In this document: one piece after another, positions 42,980-55,814 of the stretch
How the letters are laid out: the number at the start of each line of letters is the position of its first letter
How positions within the stretch are numbered: the first letter of the stretch is position 1
Assembly (NCBI GenBank): GCA_030248225.1
Contig: JASANE010000798.1
Coordinates: 1-64,000, forward strand
Source of the DNA: Trileptium ribeirensis
Lineage: Eukaryota; Nematoda; Enoplea; Enoplida; Thoracostomopsidae
Length of the DNA stretch: 64,000 nt
Direction of reading: 5' to 3'
Notes under the pieces: model-generated
What the model saw: only the letters and a program-made list of their open reading frames with translations
Told to the model about the DNA's origin: nothing
Database searches by the model: none
Program-made: the position numbers and the translations under genes

Positions 42980-45347
42980 CTATAATAATATTAAAACATC
43001 GACCAATATGCATAATGAAAGAATATGGAGCCGTCAATGATCAAGCAGGACAGCCCTTCATAAAACATCGAACACTACGAATAACATGTGATGCCAGACT
43101 GTCAATGACTGGCCTGAACACTGTCACAGAAATTGAGCACTGCGTCAGGCTGTCGGGCTTGTCAATCCTCTTATCGATAGATGGGCAGATAGATAGAATG
43201 AAATAAATCAGTAAAACAATATGTCCGTTACACGGTCTCGTTCTGCTAAAGGAAGAAAAAATTTGTGACTAATCTATATCTACGCTGGAGGCTGCCCAAC
43301 TGAAAAAATGGCATTTCATATGGTCCAGCACGTATAACAAATGCGAAAGCTTCAGCCTAACACGTTCTCAAGACATTCCCAAGATCGTTCAATAACCACA
43401 TCTCATAAATCTCGTGGAGAACCATGACCAACGACAACAGCCGCTAAATAACCAGTTTCCACAGATCAACTATGACTGTTCACTTCCACGAAGAAGGAAC
43501 GCGGAAGCAGATTACATGTGACAACTATCCCAACACCATGATCACCCACTGATAATGAGGAAGCCAAGTATAAATTCTTGAAAAATTTTAGCTGGTGAAT
43601 TTAGGTTGATTAAAATAGAGAATGTAATGTTCGGTGGTGCGCCAACAGCGGCGGCACAGCAGGGTTTACCATCGGTTTTCCGGAGCACAGTCACATGAAA
43701 CGGTTAACCACTGTTTCGAACTTTCAAACTTCGCGCAAGATGCAGTGCCGTTATAGCAACTAACGCGATACCAAATGCGAACGGCGTTTTTTACACATAG
43801 AATCTGATAATAAAATATAAATCTATAAACTACTGCAACAGTCAGAAAAAGGATTCTAATTGTTGAACCGATTCCTTGAATATAGACATTACATATAAAC
43901 CGCATTGGCGATTGATAGCAGTTTGCGAATAGCAGTTTTTAAAGCACTCACATCGAAAGTGATTTAAACGGATGATCAGCGATTCTTAACATTACTGCAA
44001 TATTCTATGGCATAATATGAAAATACTGTTTCGTACTTTTGGATGTTGCTATGGAAATGTGTTATCTTCACGCTTCGATTCAGCCGCAGTGCCGCTTCCT
44101 TTGCAACCTTAAACATGTTACACATTGCCATAAGTTCTCATGCATATAACAATCTCATTATCGTAAATATATTATACTGGCATAACAATCTCACATTAAT
44201 TGATCATCGTTACGAAGGTTCGAACATTTTCTTATATATCCTACAGTTTAACTCATAAGCGTACGATACCTCAATTTGAATTAGTGGTAATACTGAAATA
44301 GCAATCGATAAATAAATGTTACTAATCGACATGGTGAAAATAAACATGTCCGTTTTTTTATTATTTATCTTTCACAGCAGCATAACCCATGTTCTACTAA
44401 AGAAAGCCCGTGCAAATGTGTTATATGTAACGGTAACTTTTATGTTGCAAAGCTACGAAACAACCTCTGGGCTTGTCATCCTTAAAATAACCAACCTGGC
44501 CCTTTCGCGTGTAAAATTAAGGTTTTTGAATAGCAAATCCGAAACATTTATACAGTCCTTGATATAGACGACGACATTTCTGAAGAAAAACGATTCGTAA
44601 GAAATGGTAAGATTTAACAAATTTTTGATCTGGTTCGAAGAACTGTAGCTATATTTTCAAAGTTTTCCAGGAGAAAATAAAATGGAAAGTCCCCAAAGCA
44701 TCAACTTATCACTTCTTAACAAATGTGCATAAGCCACAGCTTTTGATTTTTAACAAGATAAGAAAAAACATCTTACCTGGAATAGGCAAACTTATTAAAT
44801 TTACTAATAAATCTACTTTCAAAAAGTCATATCTTCTCTGTTATGATAAGTAAATAAAATGTTATCTAACAGCTTGAAATTATAATTTTAATGAATGAAA
44901 GAAAATTAGTATTTTGAGTTTAACAGCTCCATTTTTGTGTTTTGTTCAGTCAAAACAGATATGCAAATGTATCACATGCAGGAGTTCGCTGTATACCCTG
45001 CTTTTTGATAATTTTAGTGAGGTTAAAGTTTAAGGTTACGTTGTTCGGCTTGCTTCCGATATTATAAATGGCGATCAGGCTTCAGAAATAGGTGGAATGG
45101 AGAACCACTACCCCTTCAGAGATCAAAGTTTATCCCATGCTTTTGGTTGACAAGGAAAAATGCAACGCTAACAATAAAATTCCACAATAGCAACTTCGAT
45201 ATCAAAACAAACAAATATGCAGTGCAAGTAGCACATCGATTGTTTACAATTTTTACGATGTTTTGACAGATGGAGAAGGTCGCTTTTGAATGGATCAAAA
45301 AAATCTGCGATCCCAATTTGGGTCCTCCTCCTTCCTCGAGCTAGCAC

Positions 45348-45379
45348 TTGACCCCGAATTGTGGGAACTGCTGTAACAC
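45348..45379 (-). CDS. UBA2: UBA2 exon 3, uncertain
   Basis: A 32-bp candidate between CTCTCAG and GTGCTA encoding VLQQFPQFGV, similar to VLQFYPKANI of UBA2, with phases that fit exons 2 and 4. However, about five residues before and seven after this block in other UBA2 proteins are not accounted for, so the true exon may be another segment between 42980 and 47069, or an extra microexon exists. Confidence 0.4.
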
Positions 45380-47069
45380 CTGAGAGATATAACAAAAAAC
45401 AGGAAATAACATAAACATATTTGATAATAGATAGTATATAATGTCCTGCATGCCACAGAAGTTTGGTGTCGATGCTTGTTTAAAGATTATAATTTGATTG
45501 AGTTAATACATGCAATTGTTAAAACCAAAAACAAAACCGTTTTTCATCACATTAGCCAGGCATAATAGATCAGATAATCATTTATTAAAGCCACATAGAA
45601 AGCTATTTTCCTACAGCAGCTTATTTCTTCTAAACAGTGTGACAACAAAGAGATCCTTCTTTCCTTTTTCAATTCAAAAGAACATATAGCATAACAAATT
45701 TTGATACTTGCCCATGATAAGAACTCTTTATTATAATTTAGGTAATAATGCACAAATTTCTTTACGATAAATATAAAAAATAAACAACTCACCGCAAATA
45801 TACAGTTTTAATCCAAAAAAGTTATAAATACCTAAATTCGGCTTAAAAATATGTTAAGGTATCTCTAAATATCCTAAAGAGTATTCTAAAAAAGCTACCA
45901 GGGCCCAAGTGAAGGGCCGAGACGCTAGTTTTGGATGAAACACAAAAAGCACAGTAAACTAATAAATTTAATCCAAAAAGGGGATGCAGATACCAAAATT
46001 CATCCCAAAGGTAGAAATTTTAGTTATTTGAAGCAGTTGAGATAGACTAATTTCATAGGGCACCATTTTTTAAATCTATCAAGGCCTAAAACCGTGAAGA
46101 TATGTAGTTATTTTTTCCCAAACTAGGTCATACTCTCTAAAAAATCGTATGGTTCCAAAGTTTTTGAATTTTTTTACACCGCAAGACATTTTAACTCAAA
46201 ACAATATATCCGGCTTGTTGAGGAGCACATTCGTAGGCAAACTTATTATCAGATGCGATGATCAAGGGTGGTGCGCAAATTCATACCAAGGAAAGGTGAC
46301 GATTCCTTCAATTGCTCTGTGAACACATTATAATATATGTTGCTTGCAGACTGTCCATCGTTAGATACAGCCAATCAACTTTAAATGAATAATCTATAGC
46401 TGTAGCAATATTATCAAAGTCTACTTTCTTGAAACTAGTAGGCGTCCATTTGAATACACTATCAGACCTTTTTTACCACAAGTGGATTAAGCATTCTTAA
46501 TTCCTAGATAGTGCTGCACATTGAATTAACGTTTGATAAAGTACTATCGGTCACAATACCACTGCATTGCTAATTTGCATGAGACATCTACAGCAGCGCT
46601 TAACGCTTACCATAAGACCCTGACGCCGCGCAATGGATTGATCCTCGTAAATTACCGATGGGTGCAAACGTTCTAAGGAACAATAATCCAAAATACAATA
46701 AGTACTAAAACTATAGTCAGCAGTGGCGCACTGGCATAACTGCGCTAATGCTATTTCTACCCTGCCGTACTTAAAAAGCATCATGAAAGACACAAGGATT
46801 TAGGGATACGGAATGACAGCCCGCCTCAAAATGCAAACTTTCGGAAAAATCTCACTGCTTACAATAATAACTATGCACCATGCGAGTCCCAATTTTACAA
46901 CAAACCTTGCATGAAACCCGATAATATACTAAGTATATACAGTCAGGGACAAAAGTAAGTGCAGACGCCGAAGATCAGAATTGCGTACGGACGCAGAAAG
47001 ATGCAATTATGTTCGTCTGCGTTCTTTTTTGTACATCTAATTTTGTTGGTGACTGTACGTAGAATTTAC

Positions 47070-47153
47070 CTCAGCTTTCGAACGACCAACATGTTGCTTT
47101 TGAAACAAAAACTGGCGATTCAAGTTGCTGACGTCAATTGTGTCTAAATCGAT
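47070..47153 (-). CDS. UBA2: UBA2 exon 2: adenylation site
   Basis: Twenty-eight codons between a TTTTAG acceptor and a GTAAAT donor, phase 0 at both ends. Encodes [17 protein letters not shown] and [11 protein letters not shown], the most conserved E1 block; the Asp and Arg bind ATP and magnesium. Confidence 0.97.
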
Positions 47154-47269
47154 CTAAAACTATGCAACAAACAATGAATCCAGTACACATACCGTGTAAC
47201 ATAGAATATTTTGTAACGCATATATCAAAATGATAATTTAACTTCTTGAAATTAAAAATAGTATAAACA

Positions 47270-48545
47270 AGCGAGGATGAAACGGAGCGAGCGTGGTTTC
47301 ATTTTTAAGTTATCATTTTGTTTGATCACCTGTAGCAGGCTGTTTCGATGTATATACTATCCTTACTTCTGAAACCATGAACCTGTTGAAAAACCTAAAA
47401 CATCGTTGACCTTGTCTAAATCCATCGAAAACAACTCACAACACATGAAAAATATGTGATGGTGTCTAGATAACCAAACCATCCTATTCACCCTACCACC
47501 AGAAAACCAATATAAGCAATTCTTGATGTACGCAATACGTAACTAAAACTACTGAAGACAGACTAATCTGAAAATAGTGTTCAGTGACCCTGAACCCATG
47601 GAACACACATAAAAAAGTATGAAATACGAATGCTTGACTTCCAAATCATTGTATCCAGCGTAACGAAAAATCCCTATTACTATTTTTGATGCCATGTACC
47701 AAACTAGTGAAGACCAACTATATTATGCTAGACTCTCCATTCGCCGAAAATTCGACCTGGGCGGTGCCCGATTTTACCAGGGAGCATGTTGCTAAAAACG
47801 GATAAAAATAGTGTCAGAAAACTGCCAAACGCCATTGATAGAGAGAAAAGATATTTTGCAGCAAATTTTGCAACATTTCCGAAATTTTGGCTCGGAGACG
47901 GAATTTTAGTACAGATTTTGATCAAAATTTATTTCAACTTGGGGGTGTATTTACTCAGCCGAAAAACGTTTACAAAGAGGCGATGAACCAGAGGGAGCCC
48001 AAAATTCTCCCAGGGGGCTCGAACCGTAGCGCATCCGGTTTTGCCAAGAGGCAGTTGAAAAAACCAAAGGGCCACCCCTCCCGCAATTTGCCCATCCCGA
48101 TTTTCGAATTCGGGTTCCCTAACCCTCCTAAACCCAATTAAAACGTCTAAAAAGCTTAAGATACTCGTGCTGGACTATAGATAACCACAAGATTGTATTT
48201 AGGCTACCGGAAAACCTATATAGACAATTTTTGATGACGCAATAAGTAATCAAACAACTGAAGACAGTCTATATTTTTCGAAATCTAGTTCATTGTTCCT
48301 AAACCCATTGAAAGCCCATGAAATGTGCACACTGGACTCTAGACAAAATGCAGTAAAGCTTCAGAAGTTCCTATATATAGGCCATTCTTGATGCCGTGCA
48401 CGTCATACATGAGACAAATGAAAAAGCAGAACATTTTAGAAATCGATTTAATCGACAGTAAAACCCTTGAAACCGTACGAGGAAGTATAATATATTCAGA
48501 CTGGACTATAGACAGCTAAAAATCGTGTTCAGCGTGCTTGAAAGC
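47270..48545. repeat. GAGCGAGCG satellite family, array 3, with MITE fragment
   Basis: In UBA2 intron 1. Starts GAAACGGAGCGAGCGTG at 47282 and has several units of about 200 bp with CTAGATAACCAAACCAT, CAGCGTA, and AACCCATTGAAA-like markers. It is split by a CTGGGCTC-family fragment (about 47728-48060), the reverse complement of the right end seen at 55796. Confidence 0.65.
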
Positions 48546-48599
48546 TCAGCTAATAGGTCCTCGTTGTAAGGTAAAACGACGAATAGCACGGCGAAATTT

Positions 48600-48990
48600 G
48601 CAAAATTTCAATTTTTTGGCAAAGGGATAACGAACCATATTCGGGCCCGCATCCTCCCAGAGAGTGGTCCCACAAAAGTCATTTTCGACAAATTTGTAGA
48701 TCCCGATGTGTTGATTCCGATAGTTGTCTCCATTTTTCGATGCGAAATACTGGTGCCCGCATGGCAAGATATAGCAAAGAACTCTTAAAAACCAGTTTTT
48801 TTGTCATTTTTACTCTGGATATGGGGTCAGAGCTGGTAGCGTTCAACTAAAGGGCACATAGTCATCACTTTTGCTATTGAGAAAAACTGTCGAAATCAGT
48901 CCACCCGAAAGAGAGTTATGAATGACAGCGACAGACAAAATTTTTTTTACGATTTTTCCATTAGCGGTCTCAGTGGAAACTCCGCTCGCT
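48600..48990 (+). repeat. Dispersed repeat, copy 2
   Basis: Homologous to 38300-38700 in the opposite orientation; shares GCGTTCAACTAAAGGGCAC and GTGGAAACTCCGCTCGCTTTG. It follows array 3 directly, so the two may be parts of one larger composite element. Confidence 0.55.
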
Positions 48991-49439
48991 TTGCACGTTT
49001 TGTTTCCATTAGTAAAAATTGAAAATTTATTTTTATTATATTTTAAGATCAATCACTATTACAGCGCAACACAACTGAATATTAAGCTAGTTATCATACG
49101 AGCTTCACTGTTTAATGCTTGTTCCAATTTTCAAAACTGCAAACTGTATTGAGAGCTGCTGTCCTATTAAGTGCTCTTCAACCATCGTTGCGTTATGATT
49201 AAAGCCAAAGTTTAAACACAATGACCACAAGTCCTAGTTATATAATCGTTGAACATACACTGTCACTACAATGATTACAATGACTGTTCTCAACTAGCGT
49301 AACACTAAAATCTTTTTATGCTACAACCACATCTGAGTGATAAACTGAAATATCGTCACCTACTAGGCACCTACATAACTAGGGACTTGTCTGATGGCCA
49401 AGAAAGTGAATTCTGGGTGTATATAAGTTATGAAAATAC

Positions 49440-50060
49440 TTAATTTCGTTAAAGCCGAAGATCCAAAACAAAACTCAAATAGTAGAGCACCACATATATA
49501 CCTATATATAGCTTTGTTCTTTGAACTAAATGAGCCCGAGCGCGGCTGAAACGCTCTAGTCGTTGAGGAGATATGACCAATTTGGTGGTTTTCGGATCCC
49601 AAGGGCTCATGTATAAACAATCTTTACCCAACCCTGCTAGACCGGTGCAGTCAATAGCAATGCAGCATATATAGATATACAGAGCTTCGCTTTCTGAACA
49701 AAATGAGCCCAAACTTAGCCGAATCGTTCCAGCAGTTGATAAGATATGTCAGGTTTGGTGTTTTCGGGGTACCAAGGGTCCATGTACAAGCCATCTTTAC
49801 CCACCCTGCTCTACAGAAATAGCAATGCAGCGCATATAGCTATTTAGAGCGTTGCTTTCTGAACAAAATGAGCCCAGTCTTCGCCTAATGGTTCCAGTGG
49901 TTGAGGTGATATGGCCAATTTGGTGTTTTCGGGGGTCCCATGAGCCAATCCTAAAACCCATTTTGACCTAAGCCTGGAACGTAGGTGACCTCGGAAATAG
50001 CAACACAGCGTATATATTTATATGGGGCTTTATTTCCTGAACAAAATGGGTAGTTGTGGA
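49440..50060. repeat. Satellite, unit about 170 bp
   Basis: Three to four tandem units marked by CTGAACAAAATGAGCCC (49530, 49704, 49869, and degenerate near 50040), each followed by GAGATATGACCAATTTGGTG, CCAAGGG and CATCTTTACCCACCCTGCT. In UBA2 intron 1. 50270-52390 shows only CTGGGCTC-type fragments (51598). Confidence 0.8.
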
Positions 50061-52394
50061 GATATGACTCATAACCTGCTTTGGAGGGATCCACAGGGAC
50101 CATACCTGGGCCCTGTCGGACTCCGTTTGGAGGGGCAAGGAGTTGGAACCAGTTTTTGCGTCTAACCCAAAGGGCACAAATAGAAATTTCAAGCTTTCGA
50201 ATGAGGTATCGCACGACCAGATCTGCCTATCAGAAGTTGAGTTATGGATGTCACCCGAAAAAATCCACAAACAGATGCTACCAAATTTTACGCCCCCGGC
50301 TAGTAAGACTTCTTCGCTTCGCTCGTTTTACTCACTCATTCAGAATTCAAATATATCCATTATAAGTCAAACCAGGAACGATATACTCTGCAATGACTTA
50401 AATACCGGCCACCTCCTTCCAACTGCCAGAACCTATGGGTTCTAAGAAACTGGTACTGGGTTATTAGTCATACAACAATAAGTTTTAGAAATTACTGTAA
50501 GAATGATTATATAACATGTCGCACTACATTAGTACTCTTTCTTTACGATGCCATACACTTGTTATTTTTTCGTATTTTTGAATGACTCAAGCCCCACTAC
50601 TGACTATAAGCGCCTTAATTTAGTAGGCAGCTTCAATGGGTCAAACAAGAAGCAACCGAAATCGTTGATCCGCAATCAGTAAATTATACAAAGAACATCA
50701 CAAATGGAACCGGAAGGTGGTTGACAGGGATGACTACAATCACAGGTGTTACATAGCAGAGCAGTGTGTCCCGGGAAACTGTGTGGATGGTGAACTTACG
50801 TCAACAATAAGCGACGCCGCAAAATGTCATTTCTTACACAGAACCCAATTACATAAATTACATGAAGCAGTCAAAAATTGCAAATACATCCGCGGAAAAT
50901 AAGAGAACACTTTTGCCTAAGAATATACATTTCGCCATTATGTAACCTTCGCAAATTTAAATGTTTATGTAAATTGATCTTTGCAATGCAAGCATAATCA
51001 CGCACACGTCTCGTCTTAAGTCTCTTTACACATGCACATCAGACAGAAACACAAAATACAGCAGTTGGCTTCTTCAAATAGGGTGATTTCCCCAGGTATT
51101 TCGACCTCCCTTGCTTTATGCCCCCAGGTAAATTTTGGATTGCATCATGTAGTTTCCTGTAGCACTAAATAATGACCAAATTTTTGCCGTATGGACAAGA
51201 GAATATGCCAATGTTTCCATAATTTTGCCCGCGGGAATAATATGCCAATTTTATACTAAAATTTCCTTTTTTTAAGCAAGAATAAGTTCAATCAGCTTCC
51301 AAATTAGTCATTTTTGATGTTTTCTGACGGTTACACTACATAATGTATGGTACCCAGTTCAAGTAGAGGACGCCCATATGAAGTGAGTAAATTGGGGTCC
51401 CCTGTTCCCACATATTCCTCCAGTTCCGAACTGGGGGACTCTCAAATCATGCACCCAGGTATAATTTTGGTAGTTCCGAGAAGCAAGTGCAAAAACAATG
51501 CAGCCGACCAGATATGAACACATATAGCATCGATTGTGCTAATGCAATAAAATTTTCAAATACTGGTGCAGATATATAGACGCTACAACTTTATAAATAT
51601 CTGGGCTCGCCAAATTGTGACGGTTTTTTTCGTTTCCCATAAAAATAAGAAAATTTTGAGCTTCGTCTGGCAGTTTTTCCTTTGGCCACTCGTAAAATAC
51701 GTACTTCCAGCTGACATAAGGAATAATTGTTTTTAAAAATTCCTGCGAACCGAAATGAAAAAAATTTAATAGATTAAGCTAAAAAGACAGTTTAAAAAAT
51801 ATTTCCTATCTGATTTATGGTTCAGTAGCGTTGCTTAAGCTTTTTATTAACCACTTAATCGCTTTATACTGAAAAGCAACAACATATTTTTAAACACAAA
51901 AGCGCAAAGTCAACCCAGACGTGTTTCTTGACAGACTCTCAGACTTGACACATAAGGCGTGTGTGCCTCCTGGCTATACCCATCCCGATCAGGACAATAG
52001 TATCATGAAAACACTCTTGGCATAATTTAAAGCAAATGGTGAGGCAAGTATAATGCAGTTTGATCTTTGGACTAATCCTTATTTCATCCGTTAAAATTTT
52101 AGTTTAGAACAATTGTTTCGATACAAAGCAAGTATATACTTTATACAAACAAAGCTCAATAAAGTTTGTTACACTTACCCTTGTTTCTCGGTAAAATAAG
52201 ACAAACTAAACGGTGGAATCTTGAGGTAACATGGCTAGTCATACTTTTCTTTAAAATTTGTAAGGAAATCCTACTGCTAATGACTGTGAACGTAATAAAA
52301 ATTGAAAGCAGAAATTTTACCTATAATCCGGGAATTTAGCTAGTGATCGTATAGTTAATCTTTAAATTATATAATCAATTTATTAAAACGTTAC

Positions 52395-52514
52395 CAAATC
52401 AATATTGCCGAAATTTGACATCGTTAAATTTTTGAGCAACTCGCACCCAATTCCACCAGCCCCAACTACGAGCACACGAATAGACGACAACTTCTCACGA
52501 TGTAAATATAACAT
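52395..52514 (-). CDS. UBA2: UBA2 exon 1: start and ATP-binding loop
   Basis: Forty codons from ATG (52514-52512) to a GTAACG donor. Contains [18 protein letters not shown], the glycine-rich nucleotide-binding loop of E1 enzymes. Twelve residues precede the RVLVVG strand, close to other UBA2 proteins. The frame is open upstream, so an acceptor and earlier start cannot be excluded. Ends phase 0. Confidence 0.88.
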
Positions 52515-53999
52515 TTTGTTACCATCCAATAACTCTTTAAATACAGGCAAACACAAAATTACATTAAAAATAAACAGGAATAATAAATTGAATCCATTCG
52601 TAAACAAAACTACGATAGTAAATGAACAAGGTCAATTCAACAGAAGTGTCACCTAGTAGATATGGATACAAAAAACCTAAATTCATCAGCGAATACAAGG
52701 ATTTTAGCGAAAATTGTTGCCGCAACTTGGCGTAGAAAAGCGTAACTTTAAAAAAGCACAAAAAAACTAGCTAGTGAAAGAACATTTCACATCTTGATGA
52801 TTATTGAAGAGAAAAAGCTAAAAACTGAATCATCTAGTTTTGTGACAGTGTTCACTACACCCAAACAACCCTGGTGTTTTCACAGTGGTTCCCCAGGAGG
52901 TTCGAGCAACCACCAGGTCATGCAATCAGGCTTTGGTTTCCCCCAGCACACCCTAGGTATTTGATGTGACGCTAAACGTTATAACAAAACTCAGTATATA
53001 TATACTATTGCTTATATCTTGATTATTCACTATAAAATCCTATTAAAATGAAGCTCGGCCCGCAGAAATAGTATTTTCAGTGGGTAAAGCAGGTATTTAT
53101 GGTTCCGCCAGGTAGAAACTGGGGTACCCCGGCTCAAAACCCCTCGGTAAATGTTCATCCTGTGGACAAGCCAGCAAACTTCGACGATTGACCTTAATCT
53201 ATGCACGATATACGTGCATATACCAGGGATTAAAGTGAATTCCGGTTTCGGCTAATTTTTACCAGATGTTTTTTGGATATTTGCATGTGGATATTTGCAA
53301 CTTATAATAAAAATTTCCTTTCCTTGTCAAAATTAGCAGACAAACTAAACCAAAACTGCAGCAATAGTCTTGATGCTCATAACATAAAACGAAACATATT
53401 CCATCTTTGTTTGCTCAGCATCTTTTTCGATATTTTCTAAAACGGTACATAATACACAGAGACAAAACTCAATGAGACACAAACATATCTATAATTCTTG
53501 ATGTTCTCCGTAGTCCGGAATTTATTAGCTAATCCGTTATTTAAACGAAAGGCTAAGGGATCTTGCAGAATATCTTTGTATATGGCTTTATCAGTTAATT
53601 CTCTTGCACTCGTGAAACCACAACGTTTAGCAGTTACAAGAAATTCGTATTTCTAAAAATTGTACAACACGTCGTAATTCTGTCAATTCGTCAAAAGTAA
53701 TTCGTCCAGATAGTGGAAATGAGGCGAGCGTTGAGCAGTCTGCTTTTTGTGTATAAGTGGTAATTTTTGAAATTTTAGGAACTCAAAAATTTCCAAATTT
53801 TGCTAAAAATTTCACTATTTTTTGCCAATTTAAATAAATTTTTTCTTAATTCCCATTTTTTGCATATTTCACACCTATTTTTACCATTTTTTTATTTTTG
53901 CTAAGGGGTTTTTCCCTGGTATTACCGCGGAAGGCGGTGCGAAGCCTTCAACGGCGTGGGAGTAGTAGATTTGGCGTCAGGGTCTGACCATTACGGGGG
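52515..53999. other. 5' flank of UBA2
   Basis: The promoter should lie here, but I see no clear core motif or CpG-rich island. Repeat fragments with CCCCAGGAGG and CTGGGGTACCCC-like segments occur at 52870-53160. Confidence 0.4.
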
Positions 54000-55030
54000 T
54001 TACCCCGTTATATATTTTTCATTTAGGCCTAGCGACAGACGTTTGAAGACGAAAGGATTTGAAGGGGTGGGGTGGGATTCGATAAGCGACTTCAAAGCAG
54101 TTATATAAAGCTGCTATATGCAATACCCACGACTTCCCACTCTAGTTCCGCAAGCAAACGCTGTAAACAACTAAGCTAAAGGCTGAGCTATCTCTGCCCG
54201 ACTTCACAACGACTATTATAAAGCCGTTATATTCTGCATCCTTTCGTCTTTCCTTAAGACATACCAATGACCTGATTTTTACATAACCATTTCGTAAATA
54301 TGGAGGCTATATCTAAAAAGATGGTGGGACCCTTATCTGATTCCACCTGCTTCAGGAGGACACAAAAGTTGCGTAGGGGCACTATACGAACACACGCCAC
54401 TGCTTTTGGATCCGCAAGCAGGTGTTCTTCCCACCAAGCCATCCCTGCCCAAGTTCAGAGCAGTTATAACGTTGTGATATACTACACCGACGACCTGCCG
54501 CTATTGGATACGCAAGCAGCCGCTCTATATAACTAAACTGCCAATTCCCGACTTTTCAGCAGATATTAAATCGCCAAATTCGACACCCCCTTTACTCCTG
54601 TTATATATTTTCGTTTAGAGCCTGCATTAGGAGCTTAAAGACGAAGGGATTTAAAAAACGGGCCGCTGAAACTTGGGCTGTGTGGTATTCGAAATTATGG
54701 CCTCCTGCTCTTGGATCCGCAAGTAGATACTTTACCGACTAAGTTATCCTCGCCCGACTTCATAACTATTATAAAGCCATTATTTTCGACACACCTCCAT
54801 CTTCCATTAAGGAACACAACTGACTTTATTTTCATGTATGTATTTCGTATATATATTTTATTTTATAATCGGATTAATGATTAGCTACACTTAAGCTGTT
54901 ACCCCTTAGGCCATGCATGTGGGGTGAGGGGTAATGGGCGCAGGTACGATTCTGGTTCGGCAAGGCGGCAGTAGCTTCCAACCTCTCCAGTACGACCTTC
55001 ATATTATGTATTTTTCATTTAGGGCGCGCG
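54000..55030. repeat. tRNA-related SINE-like repeats
   Basis: At least three related units, marked by TTATATATTTTTCATTTAGG (54010, 54600, 55000) and by tRNA-like segments. On the minus strand 54100-54210 reads GGGCAGAGATAGCTCAGCC (box A like) and then GTGGGTATTGC (weak box B). Similar segments end near 54460 and 54760. None folds into a proper tRNA. Confidence 0.5.
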
Positions 55031-55431
55031 ATAGAAACTTGAGGATGAAAGGATTTGAAAAACTGCAGAGGGATTCCCTAAGCTATTTAAGTGGTTTTGG
55101 GTCCAAACACCTTATTTTAGTTCCTAAGCCCCCCGCGAGACCAAATTATCTGGAGTTCACAAATTTTTAGTTATTACATCCTTCCTCCCTTTTTGAGTTA
55201 TTTTCTTCCTTATTTCGGTTCTAAATAACCCTAAAATCTACTAAGTTACATAATTCCGCTTTATTTTGTTTATTAGCTAACTTATCTTTCAACTGATTTT
55301 AGTTTTCTGATTTTTCTGACAAGTTGTTGTTGTATAATCTATTGGACGCACTTACTGAATAGATTGTCCCACGCTTATCCGCCAACAACTAGTAGCTAAT
55401 GGTAGTAGCCATACCAGTCGCTATATACTGT

Positions 55432-55796
55432 CTGGGCTTTCAAAATTGTGGGGTGGGGACTGGAATTTTTCGATTACCCCAGATTCATGCTTCCTGGCAA
55501 AATTTTGGGCTCCCCCGGTTCACCGCCTCTTCGAAATTTTTTGTTTCCAATCGGTCCAAAGTACATAAAATTTGATCAAAACTTGTACTAAACTCCCGTT
55601 CTGAAGCCAAAAATTAAGCAAATTTTATGAAAATTTGCTTCAAAATCGCTTTTTCCCTAAATCAAAACCATTTTTGCAGTGTTTCTGACACGATTTTAAC
55701 CGTTTCTCTTGGAAAAATTCCTCCTGGCAAAATCGGGCGCCCGCCGGTTCGGAATGAGGGGCCCCTGGCAAAATTTCCACCGAATGGAGAGTCCAG
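55432..55796. mobile_element. 365-bp MITE, CTGGGCTC family, copy 2
   Basis: Ends CTGGGCTTTC and GGAGAGTCCAG. Shares with 21219-21653 the interior TTTGTTTCCAATCGGTCCAA, ATAAAATTTGATCAAAA and CTGGCAAAATTT blocks. It abuts the truncated 3' end of the LINE at 55815. Confidence 0.75.
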
Positions 55797-55814
55797 TACT
55801 GTAATACGAGTTTG

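Larger units (their letters stand above)
11245..52514 (-). other. UBA2: UBA2 gene span, SUMO-activating enzyme subunit 2
   Basis: UBA2 pairs with SAE1 to activate SUMO: it adenylates the SUMO C-terminus, takes it on a catalytic Cys and hands it to UBC9. I traced 19 coding exons on the minus strand; summed they give 2109 nt, which is 703 codons with the stop. Landmarks: the ATP-binding GAGGIG, the [12 protein letters not shown] block, zinc pairs CYEC and CYVC, the catalytic segment [11 protein letters not shown], the ubiquitin-fold domain, and a basic C-terminus. Nearly all exons have AG/GT borders, and phases agree throughout. Introns range from about 0.37 to 5.6 kb and carry the transposons listed separately. 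Exon 3 is uncertain. The real start could include an upstream noncoding exon. Confidence 0.93.

Noticed and set aside
50717..50902. 61-codon frame with several Cys (CVPGNC, NCKYIRGK)
   Set aside because: Short, no flanking splice sites that extend it, no family recognised.
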